A stretch of DNA of 42,667 nt, taken from assembly GCF_029255545.1 (NCBI RefSeq), contig NZ_JANLJJ010000042.1:14913-57579 (forward strand), given 5' to 3'. Under the pieces are notes generated by a model, which was not told the origin of the DNA, did no database searches, and was given only the letters and a program-made list of their open reading frames with translations. This DNA is from Ferrovibrio sp. GTDB taxonomy: Bacteria > Pseudomonadota > Alphaproteobacteria > Ferrovibrionales > Ferrovibrionaceae. Below are positions 17,650-26,025 of this stretch, piece after piece; position 1 is the stretch's first letter; each line of letters begins with the position of its first letter. The position numbers were made by a program, and so were the translations under genes.

Positions 17650-17665
17650 TTCCGGCGCGCCGGAA
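17650..17665 (-). other. Palindromic stem after the TIGR02186 gene
   Basis: TTCCGGCGCGCCGGAA is a perfect 16-bp palindrome just after the stop codon (17671-17673), itself inside a second small inverted repeat (GCGGC/GCCGC). It can form a 6-bp stem with a CGCG loop in the minus-strand transcript. No T-run follows, so it is at best a weak or Rho-assisted terminator separating this gene from the acyl-CoA dehydrogenase operon. Confidence 0.4.
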
Positions 17666-17670
17666 GCGGC

Positions 17671-18459
17671 TTAGCCGCGCCGGAATGCGACTGCAGCCAG
17701 CCAGCCGGCGATGGCCGCCAGCAGCACGGCGACCAGGCCATAGACCGCCGGTTCATGCCGTGAGAAATCGAACACTTCCTGTTCGATGCCCTGCTTGTCG
17801 ATAAACAGGGGCGTCGATTGCGCGGCAACAATACGATCGTCGCGCACCAGATAGATTTCCGTCTGGTAGGTGCCCACCGGCACGGTGGCAGGAAAGCTGA
17901 TCGCGGTGCGGAACAGCTTGGGGCCAAGAAAATCGACGCCGCCGGTATTGTCGCGGTAAAGCCCCTCGCGGGTTTTCTGGCGCACGATGGCAGTGCGGAA
18001 TTCACTGACTTCGTCGGGGTTGCGGCGGCCGATATAGCGGAACCGCAGGGTGTTGGCGCCGATCTGCAGGCGCTGCAGCAGGCTGGGCGGCGCAATCTCG
18101 GCCAGCGGCCGCGTGCTGGCCACGGCATAATAGGCCGGCACTCCATCGAAGCTTTCCGAGCGCCGCGTCAGCCACAGGCCCAGCGTCTGGCGCTTGCGCC
18201 GCACCACTGACGTGGAGGTCGGGCCGCGCACCACCACGATCACCTCGCCCGGCTCATCGATGGCGCCAAACAGCAACAGTTCGGTGCCGGTGAAGCTGGA
18301 GGTGATGGCGATCAGATGCGAGGACAGGTCGGTGATCAGCGGTGCATCGGCCGGTACCGGGCCGCGTGGCGCGTTACGCGCTGCTTGGGCATGAGCTTCG
18401 CCACCCGGAACCAGAAGCAGGGCCGGCAGCAGCATAAATAAGGCGGCCAGACGCATCAT
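17671..18459 (-). CDS. TIGR02186 family protein (periplasmic, membrane-anchored)
   Basis: The 262-residue protein has an N-terminal signal peptide (hydrophobic residues about 4-24, ending AHAQA), a beta-rich extracytoplasmic body, and one C-terminal membrane helix (YGLVAVLLAAIAGWLAAVAF), so most of it faces the periplasm. The body pattern (LITDLSSHLIAITSSFTGTELLLFGA, VVVRGP, YLVRDDRIV, PLFIDKQGIEQ) matches my memory of the uncharacterised TIGR02186 family, found mostly in Alphaproteobacteria beside TauE/SafE permeases. That arrangement is present here: the ATG overlaps the stop of the permease gene (18456-18459), so the two are translationally coupled. A role as accessory subunit of the exporter is an inference from this coupling. 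Confidence 0.82.
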   Translation of the reverse strand: MMRLAALFMLLPALLLVPGGEAHAQAARNAPRGPVPADAPLITDLSSHLIAITSSFTGTELLLFGAIDEPGEVIVVVRGPTSTSVVRRKRQTLGLWLTRRSESFDGVPAYYAVASTRPLAEIAPPSLLQRLQIGANTLRFRYIGRRNPDEVSEFRTAIVRQKTREGLYRDNTGGVDFLGPKLFRTAISFPATVPVGTYQTEIYLVRDDRIVAAQSTPLFIDKQGIEQEVFDFSRHEPAVYGLVAVLLAAIAGWLAAVAFRRG

Positions 18460-19385
18460 CGCGGACCGCCGGCTTCGAGGGAATAGAGGTCGTCAGGCGT
18501 CAGCACCAGCTCGAAGGCGAGCGCAATCGCCACCGCCAGCACCAGGGCCGCCAGCAGACCACGCACCTGTTCGCCGCGCAGATGCGCGCCATGGCGCACG
18601 CCATATTGCGCGCCAATCACCGAGCCGACCAGCAGTAGCAAAGCCAATGTCACATCCACCGTCTGCGTGGTGATGGCGTGCAGCATGGTGACATTGGCGG
18701 TGACGAAAATGATCTGGAATAGCGAGGTGCCGACCACCACGGCGGTCGGCATGCCAAGCAGGTAGATCATCGCCGGCACCAGCAGGAAGCCGGCGCCAAC
18801 GCCCATGATTGCCGCCAGGATGCCGACCAGCACGCCAAGGCTGAGCGGCATCAGGGCGCTGATATAAAGTTGCGATTTGCGGAACCGCATCTTGAACGGC
18901 AGGGCACGGATGACCGGATGGTCATGCAGCCGTTTACGCCGCTTGACCGGCTGGCCGCCATTCGGCTTGCGCCGCAGGGCATGCAGGCTTTCGGTCAGCA
19001 TCAGCGCGCCGATCACGCCCAGGATCGTCACATATGACAGCGCAATCACCGCATCAAGATGGCCGATGCGCTTCAGCACGCTGAACAGATAGGCACCGAA
19101 GCTGGAACCGATCAGCCCGCCAACCAGCAGCACGGTACCCATCTTGAAATCGACATTGCTTTTGCGCCAATGCGCATAGACCGCTGAGACGCTGGCCGCC
19201 ACCACCTGGTTGGCCGAGGTGGCCACCGCCACCGGCGGTGGCACGCCGATGAAGATCAGCAGCGGCGTGAGCAGGAAGCCGCCGCCGACGCCGAACAGGC
19301 CCGACAGATACCCCACCGCCCCACCGAGCCCGAGCAGCAGCCATACGCTGACGGACAGCTCGGCGATGGGAAGGTAGATTTGCAT
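18456..19385 (-). CDS. TauE/SafE family sulfite/organosulfonate exporter-like permease
   Basis: A 309-residue polytopic membrane protein. The two halves of the TauE/SafE family are evident: GYLSGLFGVGGGFLLTPLLIF near the N-terminus and GILAAIMGVGAGFLLVPAMIYLLG in the middle, each a glycine-rich re-entrant motif, with helices between. About eight membrane segments fit. Known members move sulfite, sulfoacetate or other small anions across the inner membrane; the substrate here is unknown. ATG 19385 (MQIYLPIAEL) is chosen because the longer frame up to 19475 would add a basic, non-hydrophobic leader. The ribosome-binding site is weak. The basic loop near residues 135-165 is cytoplasmic by the positive-inside rule. 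Coupled to the TIGR02186 gene. Confidence 0.88.
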   Translation of the reverse strand: MQIYLPIAELSVSVWLLLGLGGAVGYLSGLFGVGGGFLLTPLLIFIGVPPPVAVATSANQVVAASVSAVYAHWRKSNVDFKMGTVLLVGGLIGSSFGAYLFSVLKRIGHLDAVIALSYVTILGVIGALMLTESLHALRRKPNGGQPVKRRKRLHDHPVIRALPFKMRFRKSQLYISALMPLSLGVLVGILAAIMGVGAGFLLVPAMIYLLGMPTAVVVGTSLFQIIFVTANVTMLHAITTQTVDVTLALLLLVGSVIGAQYGVRHGAHLRGEQVRGLLAALVLAVAIALAFELVLTPDDLYSLEAGGPR

Positions 19386-19549
19386 AATTGCTGGTGAATC
19401 CCGAGACGCGACGCCCAAGCGGCCATGGCCGGCAGCGCCGACCCGACCGCTGCATGCTGGCCTTGCGGCCATCATCGATTGTTAAACTGGCACGTCAACC
19501 GTTGCGTTTTCGTGACCATCGCGGGCTGCGTTGGGCCTCGATCCGCCCC

Positions 19550-19942
19550 TCACTGCCTTGCGGGGGCCTCCCCGGCCGGCACCGCCTCGATTCCCGTCCC
19601 AGCCTGCTGCGCCCCAGCCTGCGCCTTGGCCAGCTCGCGGCCCAGATTGCCACTCAGAAAGGCAAAATACATGCGGAAATCCGAAATGAAGGACCAGAGG
19701 GGATAGCGGAAACTGGCCGGCTTGTTCTTCTCGAAGAAGAAATGGCCGATCCAGGCCGGACCGTAACCCGAGACCAGACCAGCCAGCAGCCAGAGCAGGT
19801 TGCCGGTGCCGATCGCCATGGCCAGACAGGTCAGGCCGATGGTGGTGCCGAGATAATGCCAGGCGCGGGTGACCGGTTTGGCATGCTCACGCAGGTAAAA
19901 CGGCCAGAATGCCCCGTATGTCGCAATCCGATTGTCGGACAT
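19550..19942 (-). CDS. DUF962 / Mpo1-like membrane protein
   Basis: The 130-residue protein matches the DUF962 family, whose yeast member Mpo1 is an Fe(II) dioxygenase that alpha-oxidises 2-hydroxy fatty acids. The family histidines are seen as REHAKP (H20), RAWHYLG (H29) and IGHFFFEKNKP (H67), with two hydrophobic hairpins between (about 31-60) and the tail YPLWSFISDFRMYF. The last 30 residues are Ala/Gln-rich and look disordered. GGAGG lies at the right distance before ATG 19942. It is divergent from the MerR gene, and the 166 bases between contain a MerR-type operator, so the regulator may control both sides. A lipid-oxidation role would fit the beta-oxidation operon across the gap; that is inference. 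Confidence 0.82.
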   Translation of the reverse strand: MSDNRIATYGAFWPFYLREHAKPVTRAWHYLGTTIGLTCLAMAIGTGNLLWLLAGLVSGYGPAWIGHFFFEKNKPASFRYPLWSFISDFRMYFAFLSGNLGRELAKAQAGAQQAGTGIEAVPAGEAPARQ

Positions 19943-20038
19943 AGTGGTTTCCTCCAGTTTTGATTATGACTACAATATCAGAAAAATACCGGATTACCAG
20001 TAAAAATTAGAAAACCCGGTGGGGCGTCAAGATTCGGT

Positions 20039-20067
20039 TTGACGTTTACGTAAACGTAAACTAAGAC
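20039..20067 (+). promoter_or_regulatory. LiuR-like MerR-family operator within a candidate promoter
   Basis: GTTTACGTAAACGTAAAC at 20044-20061 is an 8-2-8 inverted repeat (GTTTACGT, AA, ACGTAAAC). It sits in the spacer between a good -35-like TTGACG (20039-20044) and a weak -10-like TAAGAC (20062-20067), as MerR-family operators do. From memory, the LiuR operators of proteobacterial branched-chain and fatty acid catabolism have the same ACGTAAA core. Transcription would start about 35 bases before the GTG start at 20109. Confidence 0.7.
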
Positions 20068-20108
20068 TCCCTGCCGACTCACAAAACAAGCCCAATGGGA
20101 GGCATGCC

Positions 20109-20558
20109 GTGTCGGAAAAGACCTTTACGATCACCGATCTGGCCCACGAGTTCAAAGTCACGGCCCGCGCGATCCGCTTTTATGAGGACAAGGGCCTGCT
20201 GCATCCATCCCGTCAGGGCATGATGCGGGTCTACACCAAGCGCGACCGCGCCCGCCTGCAACTGATCCTGCGCGGCAAGCGCCTAGGCTTCAGCTTGGCC
20301 GAAATCCGCGAAATGATCGACCTCTACGATCTCGGCGATGGCCAACTGGAACAGCTCCGTCTTACCCTGAAGCGGTCACGCGACCGCCTGGGCGCCCTGG
20401 AGCAGCAGCGTCGCGACATCGAGGCTGCCGTGCTTGAGCTGAAACACGACATTCGCACGATGGAAGAATTCCTCAAGGCCCGTGAGCGCGACCGCCAGCC
20501 GGTGACGCTGAAGGAATTCGTGCAGACGCACGGCGAACTCGCCAACGTCGCGGAATAA
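20109..20558 (+). CDS. MerR-family transcriptional regulator, LiuR-like
   Basis: At 149 residues this is a MerR-type regulator: a winged helix-turn-helix at about residues 6-75 (TITDLAHEFKVTARAIRFYEDKGLL, then MRVYTKRDRARLQLI, GFSLAEIREMIDLY) and a long dimerising coiled coil from about 80 to 125. There is no metal-binding cysteine cluster, unlike true MerR, and the C-terminal tail is short, as in LiuR-type regulators of leucine and fatty acid degradation. The start is a GTG with GGGAGG six bases before; the ATG at 20104 is out of frame. An inverted-repeat operator lies in its own promoter, suggesting autoregulation. Six beta-oxidation genes follow on the same strand, with a terminator-like hairpin in between. 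Confidence 0.9.
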   Translation: MSEKTFTITDLAHEFKVTARAIRFYEDKGLLHPSRQGMMRVYTKRDRARLQLILRGKRLGFSLAEIREMIDLYDLGDGQLEQLRLTLKRSRDRLGALEQQRRDIEAAVLELKHDIRTMEEFLKARERDRQPVTLKEFVQTHGELANVAE

Positions 20559-20579
20559 TCACCGCCGTACCCCCGCTTT

Positions 20580-20618
20580 CCCCGGGGACCCTCCACAAGA
20601 GGCTTCCCCGGGGCTTTT
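20580..20618 (+). terminator. Intrinsic terminator-like hairpin after the MerR gene
   Basis: CCCCGGGGA (20580-20588) pairs with TCCCCGGGG (20605-20613), with a further CCTC/GAGG stem inside and a CACAA loop, followed by CTTTT. It lies 21 bases after the regulator stop and 45 bases before the thiolase start. The T-run is short, so partial read-through into the beta-oxidation genes is plausible. Confidence 0.65.
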
Positions 20619-20662
20619 CGACAACCAGATAAAGTCCGTCCGCATTCCAAGGAGACGCCGTC

Positions 20663-21802
20663 ATGATGCGCAACGTGGTGATCGCCGGCTACGCCCGCTC
20701 GCCCTTCACGCTGGCCCGCAAGGGTGCCCTGACCAAGGTTCGTCCTGACGACCTGGCCGCCCAGGTGGTCAAGGCATTGCTCGAGCGCACCGGCGTCGAC
20801 CCGAAGACCATCGAGGACGTGATCGTCGGCTGCGCCTTCCCCGAGGGCGAACAGGGCCTGAATGTCGCCCGCCTGATCAGCTTCCTGGCCGGCATCCCGC
20901 AGGACGCCGCCGCCACCACGGTGAACCGCTTCTGCGGCTCCTCCATGCAGGGCATCCACCAGGCCGCCGGCGCCATCCAGATGAATGCCGGCGAGGCCTT
21001 CATCTGCGCCGGCATCGAGAGCATGACCCGCGTGCCGATGGGCGGTTTCAACACCCTGCCGAATCCCAAGCTGCTGCAGGAATACCCGCAGGCCTATGTC
21101 TCGATGGGCATCACCGCCGAGAACCTGGCCAAGAAGTACAGCATCGACCGCAAGACGCAGGAGCAGATGGCGGTCGAAAGCCATGCCAAGGCCGCGGCCG
21201 CGCAGAAGGCCGGCAAGCTGAAGGACGAGATCGTCGCCATCGTCGACGGCAACAACCGCGTCGAGCTGGATGGCTGCATCCGTCCGGACACCACCGCCGA
21301 AGGCCTGGCCGGCCTGAATCCGGCCTTTGACGCCGCCGGCACCGTCACCGCCGGCACCTCCTCGCCGCTGACCGACGGCGCCTCGGCCACGCTGGTCTGC
21401 TCGGAGGATTTCGCCAAGGCCCATGGCCTGAAACCGCTGGCCCGCATCAAGTCGATCGCCGTGGCCGGCTGTGCGCCGGAGCTGATGGGCATCGGCCCGG
21501 TGCCGGCAACCGAAAAGGCGCTGAAGCGCGCCGGCCTGTCGATGAAGGACATCGACATCGTCGAGCTGAACGAGGCTTTCGCCGCCCAGGCGCTGGCCTG
21601 CGTGAAACAGGCCAATTACGACATGGCCAAGGTAAACCTGGATGGCGGCGCCATCGCGCTGGGCCATCCGATGGGCGCCACCGGCGCCCGCATCACCGGC
21701 AAGGCCGCGTCGCTGCTGAAGCGCGAAGGCAAGCAGTTCGCGCTGGCCACCCAGTGCATCGGCGGCGGCCAGGGCATCGCCACCGTTCTGGAAGCCGTGT
21801 AA
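20663..21802 (+). CDS. Acetyl-CoA acyltransferase (thiolase)
   Basis: The 379-residue enzyme catalyses thiolytic cleavage of 3-ketoacyl-CoA (or its reverse). Thiolase active-site blocks are all present: the nucleophilic Cys in [12 protein letters not shown] near residue 92, [16 protein letters not shown] with the catalytic His, and the C-terminal [11 protein letters not shown] with the second Cys. Length is normal for a degradative or biosynthetic thiolase. AAGGAG stands before ATG 20663 (a second ATG follows at once). It opens the beta-oxidation gene run and is followed within 20 bases by the dehydrogenase-hydratase, the usual FadA-FadB pairing. A second, diverged thiolase lies at 27218. Whether it prefers long or short chains cannot be told. 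Confidence 0.94.
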   Translation: MMRNVVIAGYARSPFTLARKGALTKVRPDDLAAQVVKALLERTGVDPKTIEDVIVGCAFPEGEQGLNVARLISFLAGIPQDAAATTVNRFCGSSMQGIHQAAGAIQMNAGEAFICAGIESMTRVPMGGFNTLPNPKLLQEYPQAYVSMGITAENLAKKYSIDRKTQEQMAVESHAKAAAAQKAGKLKDEIVAIVDGNNRVELDGCIRPDTTAEGLAGLNPAFDAAGTVTAGTSSPLTDGASATLVCSEDFAKAHGLKPLARIKSIAVAGCAPELMGIGPVPATEKALKRAGLSMKDIDIVELNEAFAAQALACVKQANYDMAKVNLDGGAIALGHPMGATGARITGKAASLLKREGKQFALATQCIGGGQGIATVLEAV

Positions 21803-21821
21803 GCACCGGAGCCATTTGACC

Positions 21822-24140
21822 ATGAGCGAGATCAAGAAAGTCGCCGTGATCGGCGCCGGCGTCATGGGGTCTGGCATCGCCGCCCATGTCGCCAATGCCG
21901 GCATCCCCGTCATCCTGCTGGATATCGTGCCAGCCGGCGCCAACGACCGCAGCGCGCTGGCCAAGGGCGCCATCGAGAAGATGCTGAAGACCAAGCCGGC
22001 GCCGTTCATGCACCCGCGCGTCGCCAGGCTGGTCACCCCCGGCAACCTGGAAGACGACCTCGACAAGCTGGCCGATGTGGACTGGATCTGCGAGGCGATC
22101 ATCGAGAATGTCGACCTGAAGCGGAAGCTCTATGCGACCCTGGAGCAGAAGCGCAAGAAGGGCTCGATCGTCACCTCGAATACCTCGACGATCCCGCTCG
22201 ACCTGCTGACCGAGGGCCTGCCCGAGAGCTTCGCCCAGGATTTCGCCGTCACCCACTTCTTCAATCCGCCGCGCTACATGCGCCTGTTCGAACTGGTGAA
22301 GGGTCCGAAGACCAAGCCCGACGTGATCGAGGCGCTGCGCCGCTTCGGCGACGTGAAGCTGGGCAAGGAAGTGGTGGACTGCAAGGATCGCCCGGGCTTT
22401 ATCGCCAACCGCATCGGCATCTACTGGTCCACGGTCGCCACCGCGCTGGCCTATGACCTGGGCCTGACCGTGGAAGAAGCCGACAGTATCGTCGGCAAGC
22501 CGATGGGCGTGCCCAAGACCGGCATTTTCGGCCTGGCCGACCTGACCGGCATCGACCTCGGCCCCTATGTGGTCGGCTCGATGCTGAAAACCCTGCCCAA
22601 GACCGATCCGCTGCATCTTTTCTACAAGGCGGATCATCCGCTGAATGCCCTGATGCAGAAGATGATCAAGGACGGCTATACCGGCCGCAAGGGCAAGGGC
22701 GGCTTCTACCGCGCCCGCGGCAAGGAAGTGCTGGACCTCGGGACCGGCGAGTATCGTCCGCTGCGGCGCGCCAACCTGGATTCTGCCAAGGCGGCGAGAA
22801 AAGGCCTGCGCGCCCTGGTCGAGCATGACGACAAGGGCGGCCAGTATGCCTGGGGCGTGCTGAGCCGCGTGCTGAGCTATGCCGCCGACCTGGTGCCCGA
22901 GATCGTCGACGACATCGCCGCGGTCGATACCGCGATGAAGACCGGCTATGCCTGGAAATACGGCCCCTACCAGCAGATCGACCAGCTCGGCACGGGCTGG
23001 TTCGCCGACAAGCTCAAAGCATCCGGCATGCCGGTGCCGAAGATGGTCGAGATCGCCGCCGGCCGCCCCTTCTACAAGGAAGAGAACGGCAAGGCCTATC
23101 GCCTGACGCCGAAGGGCGACTATGCCGAGATGGTGGTGGCGCCGGATGCCTGGCTGCTGGCCGATATCAAGCGTGGCAAGCAGCCGGTCCTGTCTAATCG
23201 CGGCGCCAGCATCTGGGATGTGGGCGACGGCGTCGCCTGCCTGGAGCTGCACACCAAGATGAATGCGGTGGACGCCGACATCATCGCGATGGTGAAGGAA
23301 GCCACCAAGATCGACAAGAAAGGCTTCAAGGCCCTGATCATCGGCAGCGATTCCGACAACTTCTCGGTCGGCGCCAATGTCGGCATCGCGCTGTTCCAGG
23401 CCAATATCGCGATGTGGCCCGCCATCGAGCAGGGCATCTCGGAAGGCCAGGATACCTATATGAAGCTGAAATACGCGCCCTTCCCGGTCGTGGCCGCCGT
23501 TGGCGGCATGGCGCTGGGCGGCGGCTGCGAGCTGGCGATGCATTCCTCGGCGATCCAGGCCCATGCCGAAAGCTATATGGGTCTGGTCGAGGTCGGCGTC
23601 GGCGTGATCCCGGGCTGGGGCGGCTGCAAGGAGCTGGTCACCCGCGCCATCACCAACCGCAAGCGTCCCGGCGGCCCGATGCCGGCGCTGGCCCAGGTGT
23701 TCGAGGCGATCTCGACCGCCAAGGTCGCCACCTCGGCCATGGAAGCGCGCGACATGCTGATCCTGCGCGACAGCGACGGTATCACCATGAACCGCCGCCG
23801 CCTGCTGGCCGATGCCAAGGCGAAGGCGCTGGAGCTGGCCAAGGACTACAAGCCGCCGGTGCCGGTGGAAATCAGCCTGCCGGGCCCGTCGGCCAAGGCG
23901 GCGATGAGCCTGGCCGTGGAAGGCTTCTTCCAGCAGGGCAAGGCCACCAAGCACGACGTGGTCGTGTCAGGCGCGCTGGCCAATGTGGTGTCGGGCGGCA
24001 AGACCGACATCACCGAGGTGATCACCGAGAAGAAACTGCTAGAGCTGGAACGCGAGAACTTCATGGCGCTGATCAAGACCAACGCCACGCTGGACCGCAT
24101 CGAGCATATGCTCACCAAGGGCAAGCCCCTGCGCAACTGA
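21822..24140 (+). CDS. 3-hydroxyacyl-CoA dehydrogenase/enoyl-CoA hydratase (FadN-type domain order)
   Basis: This 772-residue bifunctional beta-oxidation enzyme has the dehydrogenase first and the crotonase last. The NAD-binding fold starts at once with [21 protein letters not shown]; the catalytic His-Glu region is [16 protein letters not shown] near residue 145. The crotonase domain, from about residue 465, has [14 protein letters not shown] and [17 protein letters not shown], with both catalytic glutamates (one in each motif). This order is that of the FadN type, the reverse of FadB/FadJ. ATG 21822 is chosen over the TTG at 21816, with GGAG upstream. It lies 19 bases after the thiolase and 24 before the next acyl-CoA dehydrogenase, so these are one transcript. 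Confidence 0.94.
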   Translation: MSEIKKVAVIGAGVMGSGIAAHVANAGIPVILLDIVPAGANDRSALAKGAIEKMLKTKPAPFMHPRVARLVTPGNLEDDLDKLADVDWICEAIIENVDLKRKLYATLEQKRKKGSIVTSNTSTIPLDLLTEGLPESFAQDFAVTHFFNPPRYMRLFELVKGPKTKPDVIEALRRFGDVKLGKEVVDCKDRPGFIANRIGIYWSTVATALAYDLGLTVEEADSIVGKPMGVPKTGIFGLADLTGIDLGPYVVGSMLKTLPKTDPLHLFYKADHPLNALMQKMIKDGYTGRKGKGGFYRARGKEVLDLGTGEYRPLRRANLDSAKAARKGLRALVEHDDKGGQYAWGVLSRVLSYAADLVPEIVDDIAAVDTAMKTGYAWKYGPYQQIDQLGTGWFADKLKASGMPVPKMVEIAAGRPFYKEENGKAYRLTPKGDYAEMVVAPDAWLLADIKRGKQPVLSNRGASIWDVGDGVACLELHTKMNAVDADIIAMVKEATKIDKKGFKALIIGSDSDNFSVGANVGIALFQANIAMWPAIEQGISEGQDTYMKLKYAPFPVVAAVGGMALGGGCELAMHSSAIQAHAESYMGLVEVGVGVIPGWGGCKELVTRAITNRKRPGGPMPALAQVFEAISTAKVATSAMEARDMLILRDSDGITMNRRRLLADAKAKALELAKDYKPPVPVEISLPGPSAKAAMSLAVEGFFQQGKATKHDVVVSGALANVVSGGKTDITEVITEKKLLELERENFMALIKTNATLDRIEHMLTKGKPLRN

Positions 24141-24164
24141 GACAGGGATCAGGGAGACACAGTC

Positions 24165-25958
24165 ATGCCGAGCTATACCGCCCCGATCAGGGACTTCCAG
24201 TTCGTGCTGCACGATGTGCTGCAGATCGAGAAACTGAGCAACCAGCTGGGCTTCACCGATGCCTCGCGCGACGTCATCGACGCCGTGCTGGAAGAAGGTG
24301 GCAAGTTCATGAGCGAGGTGACCGCCCCGCTCAACCAGGTTGGCGACCAGGAAGGCTGCAAGTGGGATAACGGCGTGGTGACCACGCCGACCGGCTTCAA
24401 GGAAGCCTACCAGCAGTATTGCGAGGCCGGCTGGGGCGGCCTGACCGCGGAAGAGAAATACGGTGGCCAGGGCCTGCCGCACGTGATCGGCATCGCCATG
24501 GCGGAAATCCAGTCTTCCGCCAACATGGCGTTTGCCATGTATCCCGGCCTGACCCATGGCGCCTACGAGGCCCTGCTGCGGCACGGCTCGGAAGAGCAGA
24601 AGGACATGTATCTGCCGAACATGGCGTCGGGCAAATGGACCGGCACCATGAACCTGACCGAGCCGCATTGCGGCACCGATCTGGGCCTGATGCGCACCAA
24701 GGCGGAGCCGCAGGCCGATGGCAGCTACCTGATCACCGGCACCAAGATCTTCATCTCGGCCGGCGAGCATGACCTGGCCGAGAACATCATCCATCTGGTG
24801 CTGGCCAAGATTCCCGGCGGCCCGGAAGGCATCAAGGGCGTCAGCCTCTTTGTCGTGCCGAAATTCCTGGTCAACCCGGATGGCAGCCTGGGCGCGCGTA
24901 ATGGCGTGTCCTGTGGTTCGATCGAGCACAAGATGGGCATCCATGGCAACTCGACCTGCGTGCTGAACTACGATGCCGCCAAGGGCTGGCTGGTTGGCCA
25001 GAAGCACAAGGGCATGCAGGCGATGTTCGTGATGATGAACGCCGCCCGCCTCGGCGTCGGCGTGCAGGGCCTGTCCCAGGCCGAGGTGGCCTACCAGAAC
25101 GCGCTGACCTATGCCAATGACCGCCTGCAGGGTCGTGCGATTACGGGGACGAAAGCGCCAGATAAACCCGCCGATCCGATCATCGTGCATCCCGACATCC
25201 GGCGCATGCTGCTGACCATCAAGGCCTTCGTCGAGGGCAGCCGCGCGCTGGCTTTGTGGACCGGCATCGAGCTGGATGTCGCCGCCAAGCACCCCGAGCC
25301 GGAGAAGCGCCAGGAGGCCGAAGACCTGGTCGCCTTCCTCACCCCGATGGTGAAGGCCTACATGACCGACTACGGCTACCAGTGCGCCACCATGGCCCAG
25401 CAGGTCTATGGCGGCCACGGCTACATCGCCGAATGGGGCATGGAGCAGTTCGTGCGCGATGCCCGCATCGCCATGATCTATGAAGGTGCCAACGGCATCC
25501 AGGCGCTCGACCTGGTCGGCCGCAAGCTGCCGACTGGCATCGGCCGGCTGGCACGGCGGTTCTTCCATCCGGTCTCGGTCTTCATCGAGGAAAAGATGAT
25601 GGACCCGGCGATCGGCAAGGATTACGTAATGCCGCTGGCCAAGGCCTTCGCCCGCCTGCAGACCGCCACCGCGCTGATCAGCGAACGTGGCCTGAAGAAC
25701 CCGGACGAAGCCGGCGCCGCCTCGTGGGATTACCTGAACATGTTCGCGCTGGTCGCGCTGGGCTTCATGTGGGCCCGCATGGCCGAGGTGGCCAAGCAGA
25801 AGTTGGCCGAGGGTGTGGGCGACAAGGATTTCTACGAGACCAAGCTGGTCACCGCTCGCTTCTTCATGGAGCGCATGCTGCCCGACACGGCGGCGCAACT
25901 GGCCAAGATCCAGGCCGGCTCTGAGAGCACCATGATGCTGAAGGCCGCCAATTTCTGA
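24165..25958 (+). CDS. Acyl-CoA dehydrogenase, large type with extra C-terminal domain (DmdC-like)
   Basis: At 597 residues this belongs to the large acyl-CoA dehydrogenases (DmdC/FadE5-like), about 200 residues longer than the classic type. The N-terminus [19 protein letters not shown] is characteristic of this group. FAD- and substrate-binding blocks [48 protein letters not shown] and [18 protein letters not shown] are seen, with the Glu of YEGAN at the catalytic position. The final 130 residues form the additional helical domain. DmdC itself acts on 3-methylmercaptopropionyl-CoA, but close relatives work on ordinary acyl-CoAs, so no DMSP role is claimed. It sits in the middle of the beta-oxidation operon. 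Confidence 0.92.
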   Translation: MPSYTAPIRDFQFVLHDVLQIEKLSNQLGFTDASRDVIDAVLEEGGKFMSEVTAPLNQVGDQEGCKWDNGVVTTPTGFKEAYQQYCEAGWGGLTAEEKYGGQGLPHVIGIAMAEIQSSANMAFAMYPGLTHGAYEALLRHGSEEQKDMYLPNMASGKWTGTMNLTEPHCGTDLGLMRTKAEPQADGSYLITGTKIFISAGEHDLAENIIHLVLAKIPGGPEGIKGVSLFVVPKFLVNPDGSLGARNGVSCGSIEHKMGIHGNSTCVLNYDAAKGWLVGQKHKGMQAMFVMMNAARLGVGVQGLSQAEVAYQNALTYANDRLQGRAITGTKAPDKPADPIIVHPDIRRMLLTIKAFVEGSRALALWTGIELDVAAKHPEPEKRQEAEDLVAFLTPMVKAYMTDYGYQCATMAQQVYGGHGYIAEWGMEQFVRDARIAMIYEGANGIQALDLVGRKLPTGIGRLARRFFHPVSVFIEEKMMDPAIGKDYVMPLAKAFARLQTATALISERGLKNPDEAGAASWDYLNMFALVALGFMWARMAEVAKQKLAEGVGDKDFYETKLVTARFFMERMLPDTAAQLAKIQAGSESTMMLKAANF

Positions 25959-25966
25959 TCATCAAG

Positions 25967-26000
25967 GCCATGCCACTCCTCAGAAGAAGGAGGGCATGGC
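25967..26000 (+). other. Intercistronic hairpin between two acyl-CoA dehydrogenase genes
   Basis: GCCATGCC (25967-25974) pairs with GGCATGGC (25993-26000), and inside it CTCCT (25976-25980) pairs with AGGAG (25988-25992), leaving one bulged A and a 7-base loop. No T-run follows. It begins 8 bases after the stop codon and ends 25 bases before the next ATG. It would hide an AGGAGG and the upstream in-frame ATG at 25996, and may act in mRNA processing or stability. Confidence 0.6.
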
Positions 26001-26025
26001 AAGTCCAGGAGAGGAAACGAAGAGA

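Noticed and set aside
21693-23954. A 753-codon minus-strand frame opposite the first bifunctional beta-oxidation gene
   Set aside because: The plus strand encodes a complete two-domain enzyme with all catalytic motifs; the minus frame has none.
25621-25640. ATTACGTAAT as a second copy of the MerR operator
   Set aside because: It lies inside the acyl-CoA dehydrogenase coding sequence, lacks the GTTTACGT arms and is explained by the codons.
24165-25958. Assignment as DmdC of DMSP degradation
   Set aside because: The family resemblance is real, but no other DMSP-demethylation gene is present and close relatives act on ordinary acyl-CoAs.
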